Positions 1 to 11,300 of a stretch of DNA of 64,000 nt are shown here, one piece after another; the stretch's first letter is position 1; each line of letters opens with the position of its first letter. Where the stretch lies: assembly GCA_963855995.1 (NCBI GenBank), contig OY979729.1:8264115-8328114 (forward strand), given 5' to 3'. The notes under the pieces are model-generated. The model was not told where the DNA came from and ran no database searches. It was given only the letters and a program-made list of their open reading frames with translations. Both the position numbers and the translations under genes were made by a program. Source of the DNA: Muricea muricata (lineage: Eukaryota > Cnidaria > Anthozoa > Malacalcyonacea > Plexauridae).

Positions 1-2
1 CA

Positions 3-119
3 TGTAAAACTGCTTTGCAACAACTACTGGGTTACTTATCTTCAATGTTCACAGCCCAACTTGAATACTGGGATGTAAAAGGGAGAGATACAGAAGAATT
101 TCTACAAAATTTGATTTAA
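3..119 (+). CDS. Possible C-terminal exon of an unidentified upstream gene
   Basis: One frame is open from the window edge to a TAA at 117-119. It reads protein-like (starts CKTALQQLLGY, ends TEEFLQNLI) with ordinary hydrophobic/charged alternation. An AATAAA follows at 413-418. I do not recognise the protein. If real, it is the end of a plus-strand gene lying left of the window. Against it: only 38 codons, the 5' splice boundary is off the window, and the NAA25 exons starting at 2240 continue a coding sequence that must come from further upstream, so this segment would then lie inside a NAA25 intron. It may be chance. Confidence 0.3.
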   Translation, partial: CKTALQQLLGYLSSMFTAQLEYWDVKGRDTEEFLQNLI

Positions 120-266
120 TACGAAAAAGGTGAATGTCCAACATCAGTCCCATGCAGTGAAATATCTCCTTTTGCAACAGAAATTTGCACGTTGTTCATT
201 GTTATATTATATACAATATTTGTATTATAATAACAGCAATGCATACATATGAAGTAAGAAATTGTA

Positions 267-453
267 AGGCCCTGTTAGGGAAAATTTTGAATTTGTGACA
301 TAAACTTTGTCATAATTGCAACAGCTCATACATATGAGGGAAAAATAATAATCAAATGTCAAAAGAGGGACACAGCATTGTTTGTAAGAAACAACATATT
401 CTGTATCTTTAAAATAAAAGGAGCGACTCGCATACCTGCCCTAAACAGGGCCT
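267..453. mobile_element. Short fold-back MITE (AGGCCCTGTTA ends)
   Basis: The left end reads AGGCCCTGTTAGGG and the right end is its near reverse complement, CCCTAAACAGGGCCT. A TA on both sides (265-266, 454-455) fits a short non-autonomous DNA transposon. No coding capacity. Confidence 0.5.
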
Positions 454-1689
454 TAACAATGCACAGAAATTTTACATTATAAATACAAAAACAGTTACAA
501 TGTATTAAACATACGTTACACACTAATTTTTCGCAACATGTTTAAAAAATCATTATTACTTCTAGACATATACTTCTTTTAAAAATGTTCAAGAACATTA
601 ATCCTCTATATAAAAGGATATCTATCAAAATCAGTATATATTTAATATATGCTTTGTATTGTCTAATGTTTTATGTGCTTACATGTGTCACAGATACAGC
701 GCATACTAGCAGCCATATCAGATCAATTTGGGAATTGTATTGTTAAATATACGCGTATAGACGAGTCTTTGACTTATCTTTGAATTATTCTTGTCGTCGT
801 TATAGCAAACATGATAACGTGGATGTATTTCCTCATCGCGATACGTCTCAGTCAACTCGGAACATTGTTTACGCATTTTGCCGTCGTTTTGCGCGGTACT
901 TGTTTCTCTGTATTTCGCACTAACAATCCCGGCTCGGCGTCCTTTAGTATCTCTTATCATATATAGTTTAAAAAATAAACTGCAAACGCCGTCAACACGA
1001 ATCGAGATTATAGAAGTATTTTCTCCTCGACATAATTGCTGCGATGTGTGACAAGTTGAAATCTGATCCACATTTGTGCTAAGTGTAACCCAATACGCGT
1101 TTCATGCACAGAAAGAAATCACAACAGCAAAAATACAACTTTTGATTAACTTTCTCCCCAATTTCTTGCTGAAAATTATTTTTATTTAGCAAATGTTGTA
1201 ATTCTAAAACACGAGAAACGCGTACGCTCCTGTACCACTCCTCCCTTAGTAGCAAAAAGGCGCTAATTCGATTTACCCCCAAAATCTGGGGGTTCACGTG
1301 ACCAGCTCCGACCAGGGTCTTTTCCGCAGCGCCGGGCGTAGGTAAATAGCCTGGGTACGAGGTTGCGGCAATCGTTGCGAAAATTCTATCTTCTTGCAAC
1401 AAAAATGTTGCGTGACTTCATGATTGAAGGCATGTTACAACTTGCGATTTTTCTTGCTACTTGTGTCGCAATAAATTCACAAGACAAGTTCCACAATGTG
1501 ACAGCGCCTTAAATTTATTTGTTTTAAATTGCAATAACTAAATTACCTTGGATATACAGTACAGTATTCATCTAGTATTCATTTCATTCCCTTTTTCATT
1601 AAAGTGTTACTATTTCTTGTTTCTCCCAGAGTCTTCATGTTTGGTGTCCACTTACAGTGGCGACAATGGAAGCATTCCGAAAAAAATTG
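454..1689. other. Non-coding stretch with a repeat fragment
   Basis: I see no convincing exon here. At 1255-1400 there is a fragment (CCAGGGTCTTTTCCGCAGCG ... GGGTACGAGG) related to the right half of the fold-back element at 5762-6072. The short open frames on both strands have no recognisable domain or splice support. Confidence 0.4.
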
Positions 1690-1950
1690 ACCAATTAATT
1701 TGCTCAAGTTCAGCAGTTCCTCTGATCAATCCCTCTCGTGATTCCTCAAATTTTGAAAAGTTCGTCAAAATGTTGACAACTTCCTGTTTATTGACCATAT
1801 TGACAGGTATTGACCGATCAGAATGCTTGCAAATGAGATATGCCATTCTGATTGGTCATTTAACAGGAAGTTGCGAATCTTTTAAGAAACTTCTCCAAAA
1901 TTTTGAGGGATTGATCAGAGGAACTGCTAAACTTAAGCTAATGAATTGGT
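1690..1950. mobile_element. Fold-back MITE, about 261 bp
   Basis: The two ends are inverted copies: ACCAATTAATTTGCTCAAG at the left and its complement ending ATGAATTGGT at the right, with GCAGTTCCTCTGATCAATCC in both arms. The centre contains the inverted pair TTGACCGATCAGAATG / CATTCTGATTGG. This palindromic structure explains the opposing open frames here, which are not genes. Confidence 0.7.
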
Positions 1951-2239
1951 GAAATACTTTCTTGAAACATTTACTTAATTCCTACTTTCTGTCAGTACGA
2001 GTTATAATGGAAGATATATGCACGGCAAATCAACGTAACTTGTGGAAAATCAACCATTGACATATCCAGAGAGTGATTTAAGATTCGTTCAGTTTTTTTC
2101 TGAACTCTGTAATGCCCACGTAGGGAAAGATTTTCATATCTTTAATTCTAAATCTTATGGTCATTTTTACACTCTTAAAATAGCCTCCAAATGTTTAACG
2201 TTATGGTGTTATACGGTATTATGGTGTTTTATTTTCTAG

Positions 2240-2309
2240 GAGCCTTTGATCCGTGTGTGGCAAATATGGATAGCATGGATGTTAAGCATATACTCTATGA
2301 CACACTGGG
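2240..2309 (+). CDS. NAA25: NAA25 exon a (first in window)
   Basis: Acceptor TTTTATTTTCTAG, donor GTAAAT. Two leading bases, then AFDPCVANMDSMDVKHILY...; ends in phase 2. It corresponds to the family's GAFEP...KHIQHDTIG region. Confidence 0.85.
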
Positions 2310-5300
2310 GTAAATATCCATTTTCAAACTACAACCTATACTCTATCAAACTTTATGGTTATGTGCCTACACATGCTGTGTTGTTTTGTTATGTTACAAG
2401 TACAACGCTATATTTCAGTCTTCCAATTCACCGAAAGTGATGAAAGTGTGGCCTTATAATATCCTATTTATAACTATGATGAACAGCAGCTCGTCAGAGA
2501 TAGTATCCATCAAAACAGTGCTAGATATTCAGCGCCAAAAATATTTTAAAATCACAATGTTTTCGATCTTTTAAAAAATACTTCAGGTAAAGTGCACTTC
2601 TTTTAGAAGTTCCGTTCTCGGTTTAGGAAGATATTAATTAACAATTAGATTACGAGCACGAGGTTTCTATGCGGTGTTAGTATACACCCGACATTGTCTA
2701 TTACAAATCCTGCATTCTGATTGGCTATTCAACCGTTGTCTATTCGTGATGGTGAACGTTTGGGAAAAATGAAAACAAACCTGAAAAAATATGGCAGTAA
2801 ACTCTCGTTTCAGCGAGGTTTCCGGGGAATTTTTAGAGAGTTTGATAGAGTGTATACTAAAACAATCAGATAACTCGCCCTCGTTGTCTATGAGCGAATA
2901 GTCAACTCAGGCTTCGCCTTCGTTGACTATTCGCTCATAGACAACTCGGACTCGTCGTCTAATTGTTAAATAGTCAATGAACCGGGCGAAGCCAGAATCA
3001 ACTATCACCGCATAGAAATCGAGAGCGGGTAATCTAATTGTTTTAGTAGAATCTAAGATGAATAATAGATTTTTTTGTGATTTGGCTAAAAAAACTTTCG
3101 CAAATTGTCTTTGAATTGAAAAATGCACTAGAAAAATTGCCACTCTCTATCTATCGAGCAACAGATAGCGAGTAGAGTAGCCAATCAAATTACAGCATTT
3201 GCATTAGTATGCTAGTATGATTCTACTAAATGCGTATTAGTACGGACAGATATTTAAAATGAATTTGTGTGATAATATATTGCTCTTTCTTGTCATTTCA
3301 GATCAAACATATCAAGATACGCAGCACCCCTTGGTCACTTTGAATATGCTAAGGATTTTTATAGCTTAGTTCTGAAATTCTATCAATCTAACAGGAAAGA
3401 TGTGAGTATTCGTTGTAAGTATTGATTCATTGTCTTTGATAGCTTTCCATCGCGTACGGTTCGTTTTAGATACTCACTTGATATCCGGTATTTCAGATAT
3501 TCACTTGATATCCGGTATTTCAGATATTCACTAAATTCGGTGTCCGGCCAGATAGTGCGAGAGTAGTCCCCGGAGACCCTAGAGTTGTCGCAAGTAGGTC
3601 GTTTATTCTACGCAGCAAAAATTCGCGCTTGAAAAATGTGTGAGCGAGCGACTTGTGTCACTTACAAGGTTTTAAATCTTATTTCAAGGTTTTAAAATTT
3701 ATTGAATTCTGCTTGTTAGTTTCAATGTGAGTCTACAGTCAAATCAGCGCAAAATTTCCGGCTTGTCTTCCCTGGTGAACATGGCGTACATCGCAAAAAA
3801 TTTCAAAGCAGCTTGTTTATTGAATCTCGGTTTCCTGAAGTTTTGAAATAAACAAATGTGTATATAGAAATATGGAAACTAAAACAAGTGGATAAATTTT
3901 AACCGAGGGTTAGCATGCTAACCTAGCTCTGCTAGTCTTTGTTAGGAACCGGCCTCTGAGACAGAATCTTTTTTGGCAGTTTTTACAACATAAACACTGT
4001 TATAAAAGGTCTTTTTATAATATTCTTTCTAGACCCCAGAATATGTTATATCTTCATATAAATACGGATCATTTCAGAAGGTAATAAATTTTCAGAAGAA
4101 ATTAATTCTAAGAATTCGAAGTTTTCAGATGAAATTCTGAGAATTCTATGTGCTCTTTTTCCTTTAAAAATTGAGATTAGAAATTTTCTGAAGAAATTCT
4201 AAGAATTCTATGTTTTGTTTTTTTAGATAATTGAGATCTTAAATTTTCAGAAGAAATTAGAAAATTCGTTTTTCTATCCAAGTATTTTACTAGAACAAAA
4301 GTTCCTGGATGTTGTTCTGTTGGCTAACAGGTAAACGGCGGCTACGTTTTTCAATTCAGCGGGTGCAAGAAATGTTACGTTTAAAATCCAGGAAAGGTGC
4401 CATTATACGTTATTTGAGAGCTTAAGCAAGCGATGTTTTGTCAACACGGACGAGAGCCGGAAGTTGCGTCGTTATAGATGGCGAATGATGGCGTCAGCAA
4501 TTCTTATTTGAAATCGATAACGACAGTCAGTCAACTTTCACGTTCATGATTTCAAACAAGAACGGCTGACGCCATCATTCGCCATCTGTAACGACGCAAC
4601 TTACTTCCGGCTGCCGTCCGTACTGTGTACAAATCTTTTGAAATTTTGCTTATCAATATTTCATCAGTGCGGGTGAGTGTTTCGTCAAGGCGACGCTTTA
4701 GGAGGATTGTGTCGCTATACCAAAAATCTACCGTGAATAAGTCAGCATAAACACGAACAAAAAAACAGAACAAAGATGTTTTATAAACAAATTATAAACA
4801 AACTTTGATGTTAAACTATCTTTTTCGCTAAAGGTCGTCTGCTAATAACTTATTGAATACTATGTTTTACTAAAGAAATTATACTAATACAATTATTCGC
4901 CTCAGGCTCAGTGATTATGGTGAATAACCACTTCGCCTTCGGCGAATAATCGTTAAATATCGCCTGGCACGTCTCTGGCTACAGTACAGACATCACTATT
5001 GGTTGATTCGAAGTACATACAATACACACGCGACGCAGTGTGACCAGGTCTGGTATATATTTTTATCAGATCCAGTTGGATGGGCTTGGGCATTCCCCCC
5101 TGCTTTAAAGATTTGCAACATTTAGAACTGGAGTGGATGGCCCCACCAAATCTAAGCGGGCTTTAATAAAAAATTTGCATAAATGGTCACACTGACGCGA
5201 CGAGATAGGACCCATAGATTTTTGCATAAACCTGTCCCAACATAGATAATGAACTGTATCGCGGTTTCTCCGAGTCTCCACACCATGTGTTTTAGCAATT

Positions 5301-8300
5301 GCAATTACAGCCACCAAAGAAATTCTTTTTGTAAAATGATGTTTCTTTATTTCAGCGCATCATCGATACGTGAAATTTTTGTTGACCAAAAATTACCAGA
5401 GGATTTTGAAAAGTCAGGTTAATTATAATAGTAATTATTGTTTATATTTGATACATTGTATCGTATTGGAAACAATGTGATTATTTTTTCAAAAGGCAAG
5501 GCACAAAATTGGGTCATTTTAGATATTTGGTCACAAAAATGCCCATATATTTGATTGCATTGCATTGCATTCAGTCAAGTCACGCTACTGTGCATTGAGT
5601 GCATTAATAGACTGCATGTTTTAAAGAGTTAATCTAGAGCTGCTGATTTGTTTGCTGCTCCCCAGACTCCCTCTCATGGCCCGACCTCGATATGCGAGGT
5701 AAAGGTTAATCTGGGCAGGTCTTTTTGTTTGGAAAGTTGCAATCCATAATACACTCAAAGCAACCTCGTATCCAGGCTCTCTTCTCTACGCTCCTCGCTG
5801 AAGGAAGAGACCCGGGTGAATGCTAGTCACGTGGCTCCCAGATTTTGGGAGCTAGCTTTTAAGGGAGGTGGGTAATACTTGTCAATGTATGTAATTTTAA
5901 TCTAAGTGTAACAAGAGTTACATTTACACAAACAACGTAAGAGTTCTCACCCTAACCAGTTACCGCTAATGGATATCTGAGTGGCTCCCTAAATCTAGGA
6001 GCCACACGACCAGCATTCTCCAGGGTCTCTCCCTCCAACGACGAGCGTAGAGAAGTGAGGCTAGGTAGGAGACTGTGCCCTAAGCTGAAAACGATAGGTG
6101 GACTATTTATTATAATGAAAATTAGGGCGGTTAAAAAATGTTTTGAAGAAATCAACGTATTGTTTTGAGGTTATAATTTTGGTCACATTTTAGGATATCG
6201 CTACGATAATATTTTAGGATATCGTTACGATAATATTTTTTCAGACAGTAATATTTTCCTTCACAGACTCGTGGTTGGACAAACTGCAGGACAACAGAGA
6301 TCTAGAGATTTTAGATACGTGGAATGAACATGACAGGTATATTGTTTAACTCGATCTATTTTCCCGAAATTGCATTCAACTGTGAAAACAAGGTCAGGGC
6401 ACAAAATGTTTCTTCACATTTCACGAAAATGGTCACAATCGAAAGCTAAAAGCCTGATCTTTCCGGAAAGAATGATTTCTGTATACAGATTAAATATTGA
6501 ACGCGTTAGAGTTCGATTTCATTTTTTTCTACAGTCTGTATAATCTGCAGCTGCCGGACAGGTGACTTCTCAAAGTCATGCCTGTGTATTTGGGGTTTTT
6601 TTCAGCAGCCAAACAAAATTACATTTAGCCCGGTGTGGTATCCAACTTGCCCACATTGCTTCAATAAGTCAAACCACACAACACTTTTGACCAAGGATTT
6701 CAGTTAGCTTCAGGCATTTGCAGGTAGCGCTGCCACCTAGGATGCCAAGATTTGACATTCAGGCGTGTCCAAAGCCTCGTATTATTAATATCTTCCTATG
6801 TTTCTCTTTTAGACATTCCTCTGAAGAAGCTAGAAAAACTTCATTTCAGCACGAGGTATGCTGGACTCGCCCGAACTATAGATGTAGGTCTGCAATAAGT
6901 AATAAAGTGTCTGATACGCAACTATCACAATGTGTGGCATCACACTTGCCGATTTTACCGATTTTATATTGTGACTTTAAGTAATCTTTGTAATGCAGTC
7001 AAGAAAAAACTGGACAAAATATCGTGTTATAGCCACTTTATTAAAACATCTTGTTGGAAACATTTAGAGGAACCTTGTTGTTTTCTTTTCTGTAGTTACT
7101 GTGGCTAAAGTTACGTTTGATAACGATCAAGGCTGTTACTCAAGTTCTAACCGGCAGTGCACACAGTGATATCAGTTCGTCAGGAAATTCAACTCATCAA
7201 AACTCGAACTGCCAGCAGGCGCCAAAGATCGTCAATGATAGTCCTGTATTGTATAGAAATTTTACGCAAGAACTCCAAGATTTATTTACTGAGGTTCGCA
7301 ATAGTGAATTAATCTGCAAGAGGGTAAGTTTTACAGCTGCATGTTCTTTCCATCTCTTTTACTTTAATGTTTCTATTTTTAGACTTTTTGTACTATAATT
7401 GCAAACCAAGTCCTAACCTGAATCCTAATCGTAATCCTAAACCTAGTTCTAACCAAATCCTATCCTAAATCCCAACCTTAATCCTATCCTTAAACTAACC
7501 TTAGCCTGACCTTAATCCCAATCCTGATCCTAAACTTTCACTCAGTCCTAGCCTATATCCTATCATCATTGATCTACTGTCTCGAAATCGTGACTCGTAT
7601 TCAGGGCCGTCACTAGAACGCTAATTTGTGGGGGAGGGGGAGTGTATATTCATTTAGTATAAATTTCCAGGTGACTATTGATTTTCCTGCATTCTGATTG
7701 GTCAAGATTCACTGTCTTTGAAGTGATAGTCACTGACCAGTGACTATAGCTTTTTACTTTTTGCTTTTTTTTTTACAGTACTGAATTTGAAGTGAATTTT
7801 TGTAAAGTTTGGTTGAGTATTATTTGTAAACAACTGGAAATTCATACTAAAACAATTAGTCACCTTGAGCTCGGTGATTACAAGCCTATATTCACTTCGC
7901 CTTCGGCTCAGTGAATATAGACTTGTAATCACCTCGCCTTCGGCGACTTTCGGGTTATGCCGACTGACGTCTTTTGAAATCAACTTTATTTCAAAAGAAA
8001 CTAGTCGGGCAGAACCTGAATATATGAATACACCCCCCCCCCTAAATTAGCGCTCTAGCGACGGCCCGGCTCGTATTCAATGTTTAGAACTATATATGGT
8101 AAATGTATACATAATGCAACATTTGTAAATGTTGAATGGTCATTAGCTCTAAGAGCTGTGTTAATGTAACTTGATACCGATGCGGAATATTTCTCGGTGT
8201 TTCCGAAAACCTTAAACTTATTATACATAAGACAAAGATTAAAGCATTCTTCTAATACAAAATTAATAAAAATTGCCATGCTTTATTTTTTTCTTCCAGT

Positions 8301-11300
8301 TTCCTTTGTATGGTCCATTGCCCACTCGATGGAACGGATATCTAGACGGTTCATATGATGAACTGCTGATCAGTTGCCTGAGCGCTTCGCAACTCGCGCC
8401 TAAAATTTGCCGGACAACGAATCAAGGTAATGTTGAATTATTGAACAGCGATTTAAAGGCTGGAAGTTGAATTCTGTTGTTCACCTCTTGGAATTAAACT
8501 AAACATTTAAAAGGTGCAATATATTATTATTTACCAAACAAAGAATATCTCTCGAAAAAGCCAGCCAAATTTTCCATGAATGTATGCACCTGTTACGTCG
8601 CACATCACGATACTCTAGGGCTCAATTGTACGAAAAGCGAATGGCGCTTTCGACTCGATCTTGCTGAACATGTTGAGTTACTGGTATACCCATATTAAAG
8701 TTCATCAAGTTGAAGTCGCTTTTTATCTCTTGCGACGTTGGTATCCTTGATTTTATTGCTCTTTATGGTTTTCCGTGGCCGTTGAAAAGTCACTATCCGA
8801 TGGATAGCGCCGTCAACCCCTACAACGTTATAATAACTTATGTTTGTCCTCGTTTTGTAAATCTAGCCGGTCGTCGCAAGCTATTTGCATGTTTGAAAAC
8901 AGTAAATATCTGTAGAACCGAACAAGTTATTGAGAAACTAAAAACGGCTTGTTTAATTATTTTGGTTTAATCTTTGACTTAGAACAAGATCAGACAAACA
9001 TTTTCATGATTACCGCCACTTTAAGCTCTGAAAAATCATGGCGTGATTAAAAACACATTTCAGGCTCTTGTACAAAAAAAGCTATACGCAAATCCTTACT
9101 TGATAGGGGAGAGTCACTCTCCTCTGCGTAGCCTTTGTATTATGGAAGTTAATGAGATATTTTCAAAATATTTCGCAATGTAATTTTGTAATAATTTGCG
9201 AAATATTTTGAAAATATCTCATTAACTTCCAAAATACAAAGGCTCTGCGGAGGAGAGTGGAGGAGAGTTAAACGCTTGAATTCCACTGCAGGTGATGAAA
9301 TGCAGGAATCAATGGCGACAATGAAAAATAATTTTACGAGATCCTTGACAATTTTAAAAGGTATGGACTTCATGTATTGTAGAGCCTTTTGTATGAGGTT
9401 GGACTGAAAGACATCCACCCCTCCCCCTGGTCAATATATAAGCAATGCTCCTAAAACCTTGTTCAAATGATGCCACGATGTTGATCCAACATCGGGCAAC
9501 ATTTTTGGATGCAACATGTTTTACTCGCTTGAACACTGTGTTGATGGATAGTGTTGGATGATGTTGAATGATGTTAGATGGTGTTGTATGTTGTTGGGTG
9601 GTGTTAGACGATGGATGATGGTAGATGATGTTGGATGATTTTAGATGATGTTAGATGGTGTTGGATGGTGTTGGATGGTGTTAGATGGTGTTGCATGGTG
9701 TTGCATGGTGTTAGATGATGCTACAATCGTCGACAAAACTATGCGGACAGCCACAGTATACGCCTCTACAATTACGTAATGTCAACTAGTATTGGGACAT
9801 TTTCACCCCCCCCCCTCTTCCCCCAAAACAATGTTGAGGGTTTTAAGGTATAACTTGTGTATAAATAAGCGCAGCTAAATTTTAATTGTGTGTCCGTATG
9901 ACTTTTGTCGACGATTGTACATGATAGTAGATGATGTTGGATGATGTTGGGTAATGTTGGACGATGTTTGATGGGGGTAATATTGGCTCCAGTGCTACGA
10001 ATGGTAGCACTAACACCCCTTGCTATTTTACAATCTTGATATGACAATATTGTTACAACCTTGTTTTCCAAGCCTTATAATATTCTTGTTATATTCTGAC
10101 TGTATCGGACCTGTCAGAACAACAACGAAACAAGTTGACATGATAATGCCATCAAGCTTGTTACAAGTTATTATCAGTTTGTTTCAAACACGTTACAACA
10201 TACAAGAAACTAACAGTGCAACTTGTTGGCCACTTTGTGAACAGACGTGTTACAACTTGATTGCAGACTTGTAGCAGCTTGGGCGTGAATTCGAGCTGCC
10301 TGAGTAATCCTTCGCCCTTTTTTTTGTTTCCTGCTAGATAATGCCACGTTGTGTTCCAACTCTCTTACGTTTGAAGATAATGGGAAGAAATTCTTTAACG
10401 GAAGTATCGTGGAATCCCTCGTCCTCTTGCTTGAGGTATGTCATGCAAATCACAAGAGATCTCCTTTGAGGTGGGAACGATATTATTAGAGAGGTTCAGA
10501 TTTGACTTCCACTACCACTACTGCTACCTTATCCTGATTTTTAACCTTCCGATTGGTCAGTTGGGTAGGCCAAGCTCATCTGATTGGCTGAAAGGTTGAT
10601 TAAGGTAGTGGTGGTGGTAGTGGAAGTCAAATCTGAACCTCTCCATTATCTCAAGAAGGAAGAGAGTTAAAAGGTCATTCAGTCCATCACAATGTGGAAT
10701 CTACTTTGTTGTGTTGACGTGTTGCGACCATTTGCGCATCTTGTTAAGTATGTATGGTGTTGCATTGTGTTGCAAGTGATTTGACTTGGATCAACATGCA
10801 ACATTTCATGCAACACTTATCACAACTTGTCTGACAACTTTTCAGCACCTTCTGTTATTTGAGTAACTTTTGCTCAGCTGATAGTTTTTGTATGTGGCGG
10901 ACTTAATAGTGAGGTTCAGATTTGACTTCCACTACCACTACTGCTACCTTATCCTGATTTTTAAGCAATCTGATTGGTCAGTTGGGTAGACCAAGCTCAT
11001 GTGATTGACTGAAAGATTGATTAAGGTAGTGGTAGCGGTAGTGAAAGTCAAATCTGAACCTCTCTAATAATAGATACGGCACTGCAGGGTTTCTGAATAA
11101 GACAACAGGAGGGTTGCTGGATAATATCTCGAACTAACCTTGCCAGTTTACGCAGTGCAGGCGATAGTACAAAAAGTACAGCGTTTTTTCACTACCTGAA
11201 ACGATAAAAGGAAAATCGATGTTTCGAGCAAAGAGCCTTCGTCCTGAAGTTGGTTGTGGGAAGACGGGAGGAACACGAGCGTTTCTACGTGACTAATATA

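Noticed and set aside
718..1402. Two minus-strand frames of 107-117 codons
   Set aside because: No recognisable domain; the second overlaps a repeat fragment.
1548..1952. 134-codon frame MDIQYSIH...
   Set aside because: More than half of it lies in the palindromic MITE at 1690-1950; the opposing-strand frame is its mirror.
1996..2034. Possible NAA25 exon before exon a (VIMEDICTANQ)
   Set aside because: The acceptor is good and the phase fits, but it would give Arg instead of the conserved Gly at the junction and does not resemble the family sequence there.
7405..7566. Interstitial telomere (CCTAA words)
   Set aside because: Units are irregular in length and sequence, unlike TTAGGG or TTAGG arrays.
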